Assembly (NCBI GenBank): GCA_040882255.1
Contig: JBBEBP010000018.1
Location: 1 to 64,000, forward strand
Source of the DNA: PWQG01 sp040882255
GTDB taxonomy: Bacteria > Pseudomonadota > Gammaproteobacteria > Pseudomonadales > Pseudohongiellaceae
DNA: 64,000 bases
Direction: 5' to 3'
Part shown: in pieces, positions 17,469-25,917 of the stretch
Numbering within the stretch: position 1 is the stretch's first letter
How the letters are laid out: the number at the start of each line of letters is the position of its first letter
Made by a program: the position numbers and the translations under genes
Notes under the pieces: model-generated
Seen by the model: only the letters and a program-made list of their open reading frames with translations
Databases searched by the model: none
Told to the model about the DNA's origin: nothing

Positions 17469-18050
17469 ATGCAGACAAACGAGACCTATGCTCAAGTCGC
17501 CCGATTACACGCGGAAAGTATCAATCAGGGCTTTTTGCCTACACTCGGTGTGAGATTCTTGGCGCTAATGTATCGTGCTATTGATGAATGCGAATCCGCC
17601 GTGTTGTTGATCGAGGAGGACAATGGCTGCGTAATCGGTTTTGTGTCAGGCGCCAGTAATATGGGCGCGATTTACCGCAAGATGTTGCAACACTTCCTGC
17701 AACTGGTAATGGCGCTGTTACCGTCAGTGGTTCGTCCAGCCAGGGTCTGGCGTATCCTTGAGATTATTCGTTACAGTCGCAATTCCGAAGGTGACGGCAC
17801 ACTTCCTGCACACGAACTGTTGAGCATTGCCGTAGCCGAATCACATCGTGGCCAGGGCGTCGCGGAAAGCCTGTATCAACGTTTGGTCGAATATTTCAAG
17901 GCAGAGAATGTAACTGAGTTTCGTATTGTCGTAGGTCAGAGTCTGACACCCGCGCATCGCTTTTACAGACGTATGGGCGCGTTGTCGGTCACGGAAGCGG
18001 AGGTCCATGGAGGACAGCGCTCCACGATATACGTCCATTCGGTGAAATAA
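17469..18050 (+). CDS. GNAT-family N-acetyltransferase
   Basis: A 193-residue GNAT protein. The acetyl-CoA binding motif A is visible as LSIAVAESHRGQGVAESLYQRL, with RGQGVA matching the R/Q-x2-G-x-G/A loop. SLTPAHRFYRRMGA is motif B. It lies 42 nt upstream of the LegC-like aminotransferase and in line with the LegB-like dehydratase, so it may acetylate the C4 amine made by that aminotransferase, as PseH does in another pathway. The substrate is inferred from neighbours only. Confidence 0.8.
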   Translation: MQTNETYAQVARLHAESINQGFLPTLGVRFLALMYRAIDECESAVLLIEEDNGCVIGFVSGASNMGAIYRKMLQHFLQLVMALLPSVVRPARVWRILEIIRYSRNSEGDGTLPAHELLSIAVAESHRGQGVAESLYQRLVEYFKAENVTEFRIVVGQSLTPAHRFYRRMGALSVTEAEVHGGQRSTIYVHSVK

Positions 18051-18092
18051 TGATCACTTATGGAAGCTGGACTGTGAAGGGAGGCAAGTAAG

Positions 18093-19277
18093 GTGGACGT
18101 TACCAACTGGAATCTGACAGTGGAGAAGTTGATCGCGGTTATCCGTGACACCTACGGTGAGGAAACCACCCCCCTCCACCGTCCCGTCTTCGAAGGCAAC
18201 GAACGCAGGCGCCTGATCGACTGCATCGACTCCAACTTCGTCTCCTCCGCTGGCAAGCAGGTCGGTGAATTCGAGCAACGCATCGCCGAGTTCACCGGCG
18301 CGCGTTATGCCATCGCCACCGTCAACGGCACCGCGGCCCTGCACATCGCACTGAAACTCGCCGGTGTCCTGCCCGGTGATGAAGTCATCACCCAGGCGCT
18401 GACCTTTGTCGCCACCTGTAACGCCATCACCTATGCCGGTGCCTCGCCGCTGTTCATTGATGTGGACCGGGATACGATGAGCCTCAGCCCCATGGCGCTG
18501 GAACAATGGTTGTCCGCCAATACGGTCACGCGGCATGGCGCGGCCTTCAATTTGCACACCGGCGCGCGGATTTCCGCCTGCCTGCCCATGCATACCTTCG
18601 GGATACCCGGACGCATCCGTGAGCTGGTCAAGGTGTGTGAGCGTTATGGTATTCCACTCGTGGAAGATGCCGCCGAATCGCTCGGGAGCTACGTGGACGG
18701 GCGGCACACGGGCACGTTCGGCGCGCTCGGAACGTTCAGTTTCAACGGCAACAAGATCATCACAACCGGCGGCGGCGGCATGATCGTCACCAATGACGAG
18801 GAACTGGCCACTCGCGCCCGGCACCTGACCACTACGGCCAAGGTGCCGCACGCCTGGGAATTTATTCATGATGAGATCGGCTACAACTACCGCCTGCCCA
18901 ATCTCAATGCCACCCTGGGCTGCGCGCAGATGGAGAAACTGCCGGTAATGCTGGAAATCAAGCGTGAGATTGCGGCGCGGTACCACGCCTTCTGCGAGGC
19001 ACACGGGTTGGAGTTTGTCACCGCGCGCGAAGAGGCTCAGCCCAATCACTGGCTCAATGCCATTGTGCTGGAGGGCCGGGCGCAGCGTGACGCATTTCTG
19101 GCCCATAGCAACGAACAGGGCATCATGACCCGTCCCATCTGGCAGTTAATGAGCGAGCTGCCGATGTTTGCCGAGTGCGAACACGATGGCCTGGAGAACT
19201 CGCGCTGGCTGCAGGACCGGGTCGTGAACCTGCCCTCCGCGGTACCGGAGAAAGAGTTCTGGAGGCTCAGGGAATGA
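18093..19277 (+). CDS. legC: LegC-family UDP-4-keto-sugar aminotransferase
   Basis: A PLP aminotransferase of the DegT family, 394 residues. The N-terminal IAVIRDTYGEE...HRPVFEGNERRRL and the catalytic FSFNGNKIITTGGGG (Lys in GNK) are characteristic of the LegC subgroup, which aminates C4 of UDP-4-keto-6-deoxy-HexNAc. GTG start with GGGAGG about 8 nt upstream. Its stop overlaps the next ATG (ATGA), coupling it to the dehydratase that would make its substrate. No legionaminic acid synthase (LegI/NeuB) is nearby, so the product is more likely a UDP-diamino-trideoxyhexose used directly. Confidence 0.85.
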   Translation: MDVTNWNLTVEKLIAVIRDTYGEETTPLHRPVFEGNERRRLIDCIDSNFVSSAGKQVGEFEQRIAEFTGARYAIATVNGTAALHIALKLAGVLPGDEVITQALTFVATCNAITYAGASPLFIDVDRDTMSLSPMALEQWLSANTVTRHGAAFNLHTGARISACLPMHTFGIPGRIRELVKVCERYGIPLVEDAAESLGSYVDGRHTGTFGALGTFSFNGNKIITTGGGGMIVTNDEELATRARHLTTTAKVPHAWEFIHDEIGYNYRLPNLNATLGCAQMEKLPVMLEIKREIAARYHAFCEAHGLEFVTAREEAQPNHWLNAIVLEGRAQRDAFLAHSNEQGIMTRPIWQLMSELPMFAECEHDGLENSRWLQDRVVNLPSAVPEKEFWRLRE

Positions 19278-20461
19278 ATGTATTGTCCCTGATCGGCCGT
19301 GACCGGCCCCTGTTCGGAACCGATGTGCAGCGCGAGGAAGCAACGCTTTCTGAAAAAGTCCACGCCGGGCGTTTTCTGGTGATTGGCGGCGCCGGCTCCA
19401 TCGGCCAGGCGGTAACGCGCGAGATCTTCAAGCGCCAGCCCCGCGCCCTGCATGTGGTGGACATCAGCGAGAACAATATGGTCGAGCTGGTGCGCGATAT
19501 CCGCAGCACCCTGGGCTACATCGACGGCGACTTCCGCACCTTTGCCCTGGACTGCGGCAGCCGCGAGTTCCAGGCCCTGATGCACGCCAACAAGCCCTAC
19601 GACTATATCCTCAACCTCTCCGCCCTCAAGCATGTGCGCAGCGAGAAAGACCCTTTCACCCTGATGCGCCTGATCGAGGTCAATATCCTCAACACCCTGG
19701 CCACGGTGCAACTGGCCCGGGAGCGGGGCGCGCGCAAGTATTTCTGTGTGTCCACGGACAAGGCGGCCAACCCCGTCAACATGATGGGCGCCAGCAAACG
19801 CATCATGGAGATGTTCCTGATGCGCGAGAGCCTGGCGCTGCCCATCTCCACGGCGCGCTTTGCCAATGTCGCCTTTTCCGATGGCTCCCTGCTGCACGGC
19901 TTCAACCAGCGTTTCGCCAAGGGCCAGCCCATCTCCGCGCCCAATGACGTGCGCCGCTATTTTGTCACCCCGCAGGAGTCCGGCGAGCTGTGCCTGATGT
20001 CCTGTCTGCTGGGCGACAACCGCGACATCTTCTTCCCCAAACTCAGCGATGCCCTGCACCTGACCCGCTTCTCCGATATTGCCGTGCGTTACCTGCATAG
20101 CCTGGGCTACGAGCCGGTGGAGTGTGACAGCGAGGACGAGGCCCGCGACCGGGCAGACGAGCTGATTGCGCGGAGACGCTGGCCGGTGTACTTCTTCGCC
20201 AGTGATACGACCGGGGAGAAGGACTTCGAGGAGTTCTACACGGATACCGAAGTGCTGGATATGAACCGGTTCGACAGCATCGGCATCATCCGCAACGAGC
20301 CCTCATTCGATGAGGATGCGCTGGAGTATTTCCTGACGGAAATCCGGCGGATCCGCGGACAGGCGATATGGGACAAACCGGAGATCGTGGCGCTGTTCAA
20401 CCGCATGATTCCCGGTTTTGACCACAAGGAAACCGGGAAGTATCTGGACGACAGAATGTAG
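19274..20461 (+). CDS. UDP-N-acetylglucosamine 4,6-dehydratase (LegB/CapD-like, soluble)
   Basis: A 395-residue SDR of the polysaccharide biosynthesis protein CapD family without the membrane part. VIGGAGSIGQAVTREIF is the NAD-binding motif, and STDKAANPVNMMGASKRIME carries the catalytic Thr-Asp-Lys and Met/Lys pair used by FlaA1/PseB-type dehydratases. ATG 19274 is chosen because it overlaps the legC stop and starts at the family N terminus. The C-terminal about 100 residues (from ELIARRRWPVYFF) are a LegB-type extension. Predicted to make UDP-4-keto-6-deoxy-GlcNAc for the adjacent aminotransferase. Confidence 0.85.
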   Translation: MNVLSLIGRDRPLFGTDVQREEATLSEKVHAGRFLVIGGAGSIGQAVTREIFKRQPRALHVVDISENNMVELVRDIRSTLGYIDGDFRTFALDCGSREFQALMHANKPYDYILNLSALKHVRSEKDPFTLMRLIEVNILNTLATVQLARERGARKYFCVSTDKAANPVNMMGASKRIMEMFLMRESLALPISTARFANVAFSDGSLLHGFNQRFAKGQPISAPNDVRRYFVTPQESGELCLMSCLLGDNRDIFFPKLSDALHLTRFSDIAVRYLHSLGYEPVECDSEDEARDRADELIARRRWPVYFFASDTTGEKDFEEFYTDTEVLDMNRFDSIGIIRNEPSFDEDALEYFLTEIRRIRGQAIWDKPEIVALFNRMIPGFDHKETGKYLDDRM

Positions 20462-20521
20462 AAGCCGGGAAGAATCGCTTTCCGGTGTAAACGACAACAA
20501 GAAACAAGGACGGGACGATTG

Positions 20522-21217
20522 ATGATTCGTGCGCTGGATATATTCTTTGCCCTGCTGGGGCTGCTGGTACTCGGCATTTTCATGATCGGTGCCACGGCGA
20601 TTCTCCTCTTTACCGGCGAACGCAAGGTGCTCTACAAGCAGAAACGCGTCGGCAAGGGCGGGGAGGAGTTCAACCTGCTGAAATTCGCCACCATGTACGA
20701 GAACAGTCCCAACATGCCCGGCGGTTTGATTACCGCGGTCAATGACCCGAGGGTACTACCGTTCGGGCGTTTTCTGCGCCGCACGAAAGTCAATGAACTG
20801 CCGCAGCTGTTCAATATCCTCAAGGGCGATATGAGTTTCGTGGGCCCGCGCCCCCAGACCAGACCGCATTACAGCCTGTTCACGGAGGAGCAGAAGCGGG
20901 TCATCGATGAGCTCGGGCCGGGCCTGACCGGCGTGGGTTCCCTGTTCTTCCGCAACGAGGAGCAGATGCTGGCCGACTGCGGCACGTCGCATGAATACTT
21001 CCACGACCAGGTTATTACACCCTACAAGGGCGACCTGGAGATGTGGTACGCCGAACACAAGTCGGTCTGGCTTTACCTGAAGATCATCTACATCACGGCG
21101 GCGACCATCATCAATCGCCATCTCAATGTGCTGCAATACTTCCACGGGTTGCCCCGCCCGCCAGAAGAGTTGATGGAGATGTTGACGCCGGAGCAGCGCG
21201 AGGCGGTCTGGGGCTGA
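20522..21217 (+). CDS. Undecaprenyl-phosphate sugar-phosphate transferase (PglC/WcaJ family)
   Basis: A 231-residue monotopic phosphoglycosyl transferase. One N-terminal hydrophobic segment (about residues 5-30) is followed by KQKRVGKGGEEFNLLKF, then RFLRRTKVNELPQLFNILKGDMSFVGPRPQ, the signature of bacterial sugar transferases (PF02397). The first conserved block, usually KRxxD near the membrane, is ALD-IFFA here. It would load the first sugar phosphate on undecaprenyl phosphate. Coming right after legB/legC suggests the amino-trideoxy sugar is the primer, as with PglC. ATG 20522 preferred over TTG 20519. A GGGACAGTCCC palindrome lies 10 nt after the stop. Confidence 0.88.
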   Translation: MIRALDIFFALLGLLVLGIFMIGATAILLFTGERKVLYKQKRVGKGGEEFNLLKFATMYENSPNMPGGLITAVNDPRVLPFGRFLRRTKVNELPQLFNILKGDMSFVGPRPQTRPHYSLFTEEQKRVIDELGPGLTGVGSLFFRNEEQMLADCGTSHEYFHDQVITPYKGDLEMWYAEHKSVWLYLKIIYITAATIINRHLNVLQYFHGLPRPPEELMEMLTPEQREAVWG

Positions 21218-21220
21218 TGG

Positions 21221-21250
21221 AAAAGGGGGACAGTCCCGGTTTTCTGGGTT
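21221..21250. repeat. REP-like palindrome, copy A (GGGACAGTCCC)
   Basis: GGGACAGTCCC at 21227-21237 is embedded in AAAAGGG...CCCGGTTTTC, resembling the arms of the longer hairpins at 34952-35080 and 58107-58266. It follows the stop of the sugar transferase by a few bases and marks the end of the polysaccharide block. Confidence 0.6.
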
Positions 21251-21331
21251 AGCGCTTGCGGTGGACGAACTCGGCCAATTGCGCTATTAGTGGTAGAGAG
21301 GGAGGAAATTGTCCCGTCAGGGAGGGAGCAC

Positions 21332-22714
21332 ATGACGAAGCTGGCATGGGATAAGTTGCTTAGCGGGGTTCGTAGAAAGGATCTCCATGGTGATGGCGAG
21401 GCGATGGGTACCGCCGCCAGTCGAACCGAGGTGGAGAGGGATTACGACAGAATCCTGTTTGCAACGCCGACGCGGCGGCTGGCGGACAAGACGCAGGTGT
21501 ACCCGATGGAGGAAAATGATTCAGTTCGAAACCGGCTGACGCATTCGCATGAAGTCAGCAATCTGGCCCGTAGTATCGGTATCAAGCTGGCATTTGATCA
21601 TGCAAAGGAGGTGTTTGGGCCAGAGCATGAAGCCCTGCAGGTAAAACGTAATGTTCCTGCGATGCTCGCCGCTGTCGGGCTGGCACACGATCTGGGCAAT
21701 CCGCCATTCGGACACGAGGGCGAGGCCGCCATCGGTCATTGGTTCAGGCGTTTGCAAAGCAACAATCCGGCTCTGTCTGTGCAGGACGATTTTCTGTCGT
21801 TCGACGGAAACGCGCAGACATTGAGGCTACTTACGCGGCTACAGGTACTCAATGACTCGTTCGGTTTGAACCTCACTTGCGGAACCCTGGCCGCGTTGAT
21901 CAAGTATCCGGCAGTGTATGGCGGCGACATACACGGGCTGGGCAAGCATGGCATATTTCAAAGCGAGAGGGATGTGGCCAAAGAGGTATGGGAGCAAACC
22001 GGGCTGTCCGCAGGTCAGCGACATCCACTCACATACGTCATGGAAGCCTGTGATGATATTGCCTATTCGGTGATCGATGCGGAGGATACGGTAAAAAAGG
22101 GATATGCCTCGTTCTATGACTTGATGGACTATCTGGAGTCTCATGATTCCGGCGACCCGGTTATCAGAGACGTGGTGAACAAGTCTCGCAAGAAGAACGC
22201 GGAATTCAAGAAAGGGGAAATCAGTTCCCGGCAGCTGGATGACATTTCGATGCAGATGTTCCGGGTGAAGGCGATCGCGGAGATGGTGCCGGCCGCGACA
22301 GAGGTGTTTGTCGATAACATTGATTCTATCATGTCGGGCGCGACTGATCCGGGCTTTGAACTGATCAAGAAATCACGTTGCTCGGCGCTTTGTAAGGCGG
22401 CCAAGAAGTTCGACCGTCGCTATGGATTTCAGCACCGGGATGTGCTGAAGCTGGAGCTGAAGGGAACCCACTACATTTCTGAAATGTTGACGATACTGTG
22501 GAAGGCTGTGAGCAGTCAGGAGAACGAACCGGATGCCTATGACCGGTTTGTTTACGGCGACATATCGGAGAACTATCGGTATGTATATGAGAAATCCGCG
22601 AAGGATGATTACGCCAGATGCCAGCTTGTCTGCGATGTGGTTTCCGGTATGACCGAGACGTATCTGGTGAACCGATGTAATGAATACAAGGCACTGCGAC
22701 ATGAAATATCCTGA
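21332..22714 (+). CDS. dGTPase-like deoxynucleotide triphosphohydrolase (HD domain)
   Basis: A 460-residue HD-domain enzyme of the dGTPase family, which removes triphosphate from dNTPs. TPTRRLADKTQVYP and RNRLTHSHEV (about residues 60-72) provide the first His; GLAHDLGNPPFGHEGE (about 115-130) is the HD motif with the family GNPPFGHxGE loop; EACDDIAYSVIDAED near 237 gives the last Asp. The ATG at 21332 is supported by GGGAGGGAG upstream. The length fits the long bacterial dGTPase group. The next gene starts inside its last 14 nt, so the pair is co-translated. Some bacterial dGTPases defend against phage by draining dNTPs; a defence role here is inferred from the island context. Confidence 0.88.
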   Translation: MTKLAWDKLLSGVRRKDLHGDGEAMGTAASRTEVERDYDRILFATPTRRLADKTQVYPMEENDSVRNRLTHSHEVSNLARSIGIKLAFDHAKEVFGPEHEALQVKRNVPAMLAAVGLAHDLGNPPFGHEGEAAIGHWFRRLQSNNPALSVQDDFLSFDGNAQTLRLLTRLQVLNDSFGLNLTCGTLAALIKYPAVYGGDIHGLGKHGIFQSERDVAKEVWEQTGLSAGQRHPLTYVMEACDDIAYSVIDAEDTVKKGYASFYDLMDYLESHDSGDPVIRDVVNKSRKKNAEFKKGEISSRQLDDISMQMFRVKAIAEMVPAATEVFVDNIDSIMSGATDPGFELIKKSRCSALCKAAKKFDRRYGFQHRDVLKLELKGTHYISEMLTILWKAVSSQENEPDAYDRFVYGDISENYRYVYEKSAKDDYARCQLVCDVVSGMTETYLVNRCNEYKALRHEIS

Positions 22715-23633
22715 GCCTCGTCCCGTCAGCTCGTATGCGAACCTGAGATCGCGTATCGAGCGACTGCTAATCGACGATGTTGCCGGGTATGCGGCTGACG
22801 CGCAGCTATCGCTGGATATTGGCACTCCGGATTCCATGGACGAACGGTTTCGTCTTCCGGGCAAGAACATTACGGAATTCCTGGATTTCGTGACGACCTC
22901 GGTGCCGGACGGTGATCTGTACCTGTTTGGCGGAGTATTGCGCGATATTGCATTATTCGGACAGCGCGGGTTCCATTCAGACATTGACCTGGTGGTAGAA
23001 GGGAGCTGGAAGGCCTGTATTCCTTTCCTGGAGTCACTGGGAGCGCGCCGCAACCGTTTCGGGGGGTATCGCCTGTTTGTCGGTGGATGGCCGGTGGATA
23101 TCTGGAATGCCAGGGAGACATGGGCTATCACGGAGGGGCATGTTTCCTACCGGGGCATCGATTCACTGCTGGAAACCACAGTGCTGAATTGGGATGCGAT
23201 TCTGATGAATTGGCGAACCCGCCGGTTCGTGTGCCATGACAACTATCTTGAAATGCTGCGGCATCGAATGATGGATGTGGTGCTGGAGTACAATTCCAAT
23301 CCGCTGGGCATGGCGGTGCGTGTGTTCCGCCATTTGTGTCTGAAAGACGCAAAGTCCATTTCCATCAAGGCGGCCAGGTACATGACTCGGTGTACCCGGC
23401 ACTATACGTATGGTCAGTTGGTGGACAGCGAGCTGGGCAGTTATGGTAACCGGTTCATTGAAGAGGCGATTTACATGATGTTTCGCGAGTTCGACATTGA
23501 GAGTGAAGTCCATCCACGGCAAGCCTGGGATCTGGCCGGGGAGGAGTTGCAGCGGCAAGGGATAGCGCTTTCCCGGAAGCAGCAGGAGTTTGCACTACAG
23601 TTCGGGGAGCAGGGTGGGCGCTATTGGCAGTGA
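22701..23633 (+). CDS. Polymerase-beta-fold nucleotidyltransferase coupled to dGTPase
   Basis: A 310-residue protein with a complete NTase signature: YLFGGVLRDIAL near residue 75, SDIDLVVEGS near 93-102 (DxD metal pair) and PVDIWNARETWA near 131 (third carboxylate). This resembles the head domain of CCA-adding enzymes and poly(A) polymerases, but no tRNA-binding tail or HD domain follows. The C-terminal half is helical and unrecognised. The ATG at 22701 overlaps the dGTPase by 14 nt. I do not know a named function. It could modify a nucleotide, RNA or protein, and the coupling suggests one system with the dGTPase. Confidence 0.7.
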   Translation: MKYPEPRPVSSYANLRSRIERLLIDDVAGYAADAQLSLDIGTPDSMDERFRLPGKNITEFLDFVTTSVPDGDLYLFGGVLRDIALFGQRGFHSDIDLVVEGSWKACIPFLESLGARRNRFGGYRLFVGGWPVDIWNARETWAITEGHVSYRGIDSLLETTVLNWDAILMNWRTRRFVCHDNYLEMLRHRMMDVVLEYNSNPLGMAVRVFRHLCLKDAKSISIKAARYMTRCTRHYTYGQLVDSELGSYGNRFIEEAIYMMFREFDIESEVHPRQAWDLAGEELQRQGIALSRKQQEFALQFGEQGGRYWQ

Positions 23634-23686
23634 CCCTGTATCTTACCCTTGAGTCGACTGAAAGACGTACTGTGGATCAGCCGTGC

Positions 23687-23767
23687 CTAGCGCTCCTCGG
23701 AATACTTTTTGGCAATTGTCATGCTTTTGATGGTCTGCTGATAGGCTCGCTCGAATGCGGTAGTCAT
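23687..23767 (-). CDS. Possible 26-residue peptide downstream of ImmA-like gene
   Basis: On the minus strand an ATG at 23767 preceded by AGGAGG (23776-23771, spacing only 3 nt) opens a frame of 26 codons reading MTTAFERAYQQTIKSMTIAK and ending KYSEER before a TAG. It lies 82 nt after the metallopeptidase stop on the same strand. The strong Shine-Dalgarno is the only real support. The remainder of 23634-23849 shows nothing recognisable. Confidence 0.3.
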   Translation of the reverse strand: MTTAFERAYQQTIKSMTIAKKYSEER

Positions 23768-23849
23768 GGTCCTCCTGTGACCTCGATGTTATTGTGTTAA
23801 GGCAAGCTGATTGTAGCGCCACATGCGAGTGTTCACCATGCGCTGTCCG

Positions 23850-24530
23850 TCAGGCGACCAAGCCAAGCTCTTCCAGTCTGATAGCCATGGATGAGGGCGA
23901 GACGCGGAATGTCCGGGCAAGAGAAGGAAACGCCACCCCGTTGAATCGTTGGCAGTTAGCCAGTGTCATTGTGATTTCTTTCGCAGCGTTTGTCCCGAGC
24001 AGAGACCCTGGGTCGGCAGGGCATAAATGAATCGCCACAGCATCATTAATTGGTAGAGGGCTGGTAGTGAAGCGGGCCTCGAATTGACTTTTCAACAAGT
24101 TAGGAGGCATCCAGAAACAGGCACTGAAGTAGTCTGCTTCTGCCTCAATCCGGGGGCGAGACCGGGGTTTTGACGATAACCCGGAAAGCGGTCTGTCCCG
24201 GTGAGCTACTGCCTGAGGGTGCAGTTCGAAGTGCCCGAACTCGTGTGCGGCTGTAAATCGTTGCTCTACTTCAGAGAAGCGGGTGGAAACACGGACAATA
24301 CGGTCATTTCTTTCCAGCAGGCCTGCCACTTCGAACCGCTCACGGCCATTGCCGAACCGCCCCAGACTATCTGCCTCCTCATACTGTAATCCGAGTACGT
24401 AGGCGGCAATGGCTTGATCCAGCATTTCAAGCGGGTTCTCCGGTGGGTTCCCGTTCCAGAGAGTCTGCCGATATTTCCAGATTTCGCGGTTGAGCCGGTA
24501 TGCCGAGTCAGCAATAGATTCACTGTTCAT
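23850..24530 (-). CDS. ImmA/IrrE family metallo-endopeptidase
   Basis: A 226-residue zinc peptidase with RFTAAHEFGHFEL (HExxH near residues 95-99) and a downstream EAEADYFSACFWMP (third ligand region), the arrangement of ImmA/IrrE proteases that cleave XRE-type repressors. The start MNSESIADSAYRLN at 24530 is chosen because upstream residues look non-coding and an AT-rich, promoter-like stretch (about 24541-24590) lies just before it. Usually an XRE regulator sits upstream; none is found here, so this is an orphan. The C-terminal VSPSSMAIRLEELGLV is a small HTH-like end seen in the family. Confidence 0.82.
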   Translation of the reverse strand: MNSESIADSAYRLNREIWKYRQTLWNGNPPENPLEMLDQAIAAYVLGLQYEEADSLGRFGNGRERFEVAGLLERNDRIVRVSTRFSEVEQRFTAAHEFGHFELHPQAVAHRDRPLSGLSSKPRSRPRIEAEADYFSACFWMPPNLLKSQFEARFTTSPLPINDAVAIHLCPADPGSLLGTNAAKEITMTLANCQRFNGVAFPSLARTFRVSPSSMAIRLEELGLVA

Positions 24531-25113
24531 GAGCTGCAGCCCTATATATAGGTGTATTTTTTTAATATATATCAATATATAGTGTTTTGCAAGAGTTTCA
24601 GCGGAATCTAAATGCCGCAATACTGCTCGCTGGCACCGGCTTCCTGTTGCTCCGGCTGGCCACCAGTGGCCGAACGTCTGCTCCCGCCACTGCCATCCCC
24701 GCCTGGAACTCAAACCTCGCGTATTGATTGATGCTGAAGAACGCACGAGTCATCACTATATGCCCGGAAACCAGTCCTGAAGCTGGACGAATGTTATAAA
24801 ACGCACTACCGGTCTGATGGGTCCAATTGCAACGATGAATCTCTGGAGAGGATTGATGACGCGTTGTGTTGTGTGTGAATCCACCGATTCGTACCAACGA
24901 TGCGGCGGTCGTGGCCGCCAAACGCCAGTCGGACGGTTAGTTGACGCCGACAGCGATTCGTCGTGCCCGTGAAGTGCTTGATCTCAGCCAGGAAGCGGCT
25001 CCAGGAGCCGTCTGCCTTTACTGACGGCAAGGGGAGAGATCCCCAGTGAGATTGGCACAATACGCTCATTGAGTGTATAGTTTGGTGTAAAGTCGTGGGG
25101 CGGCGTTATAATT
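24531..25113. other. Intergenic region with AT-rich promoter zone; no gene recognised
   Basis: The first 70 nt are very AT-rich (repeated TATATA) and probably hold the minus-strand promoter of the ImmA-like gene. From 24600 to 25020 only short, overlapping open frames with arginine-rich, non-family sequences are seen, so I call no gene. Toward the right end TTGGCA (25052-25057), an 18-nt spacer and TATAGT (25076-25081) look like a promoter for the TIGR04255 gene. Confidence 0.45.
25052..25081 (+). promoter_or_regulatory. Candidate sigma70 promoter of the TIGR04255 module
   Basis: TTGGCA at 25052-25057 and TATAGT at 25076-25081 are 18 nt apart and 33 nt upstream of the GTG at 25114. A second TATAAT (25107-25112) sits too near the start codon to serve this GTG, unless the real start is further in. 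Confidence 0.4.
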
Positions 25114-25917
25114 GTGGAAAGTGCTGAGAAATACCCGAAACTGCAAAGACAGCCACTGACCCTGGTGCTGGCGGAGTTCCGCTTTGTGCCGGCACGTCGT
25201 TCCATTGAGTCCCTGTACCACTTGAAACAGGCCATGGAGGCGGCTTTCGGATCGGTTCAGGAGTTCATCACCCGAGCCGTCGAAACGCTGCCGGATGGCC
25301 AGCAGCGAGAGACGGCAGGTTGGGGTTTCCTCTCACGCGACGATGCGCGCGGTGGCGTGCTGTTGGTGGAGCCCGCCCGGGTCATTTACCTGACCACACA
25401 GTACCCCCGATTTCCTGATTTTTCCGCGCGATGCGCTGAGGCAATCACTCTGGTGGAGGACACGTTGGCACCCGAGCAGCTGTTCCGGGTGGGGCTGCGC
25501 TACAATGATGTCGTGATTCCGGGGCGCGACGAGGAACTGGCCGACTATCTGGTTCCCGGCCTGCTGCCGGCTGCGACGCTGGCAGATGACCAGGTACAGT
25601 GCACCGGCCATCGGGTAGAATCGCGCCTGGATACAGAAGCGGGAGGCTTGATGGTGCGGGCCCATGTCGGACTGAACGGCCTGGCCGTGATGCCGGACAT
25701 CAATGAAGTGTTCCGGCCCGAGCTGGCCGTGGATGTGCCCGTGGATCGTATGACGGCGGTGCTCGACTTCGATCATTTCTGGGCAGTGGCGCCCGAGGCG
25801 GGTGAAGCGTTCAACGGTGATAACGCACTGGATCGCCTCAAGACGCTGCACGAACCGGCCAGAGAGGCGTTCTGGCGTGTGACCACCGATTATGCAAGGG
25901 AGAGAAAATGGTCATGA
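25114..25917 (+). CDS. TIGR04255 family protein
   Basis: A 267-residue soluble protein matching the sporadically distributed TIGR04255 family: an N-terminal LTLVLAEFRFVP strand, a central RVIYLTTQYPRFPDF and LFRVGLRYNDVVIP, and a C-terminal ALDRLKTLHEPAREAFWRVTT, where LHxxxxxxF is a family-like ending. The biochemical role of the family is unknown, and members often sit in variable islands. GTG start; the next gene overlaps its stop by 10 nt. With the downstream HTH protein it forms a two- or three-gene module. Confidence 0.75.
   Translation: MESAEKYPKLQRQPLTLVLAEFRFVPARRSIESLYHLKQAMEAAFGSVQEFITRAVETLPDGQQRETAGWGFLSRDDARGGVLLVEPARVIYLTTQYPRFPDFSARCAEAITLVEDTLAPEQLFRVGLRYNDVVIPGRDEELADYLVPGLLPAATLADDQVQCTGHRVESRLDTEAGGLMVRAHVGLNGLAVMPDINEVFRPELAVDVPVDRMTAVLDFDHFWAVAPEAGEAFNGDNALDRLKTLHEPAREAFWRVTTDYARERKWS

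Noticed and set aside
18093..20461. Legionaminic acid pathway
   Set aside because: LegB- and LegC-like enzymes are present but no NeuB/LegI, LegG or CMP-transferase is found, so a UDP-amino sugar is the more cautious product.
24598..25069. Several overlapping minus-strand frames between the ImmA-like and TIGR04255 genes
   Set aside because: Arg/Ser/His-rich translations without family resemblance; competing frames over the same bases.
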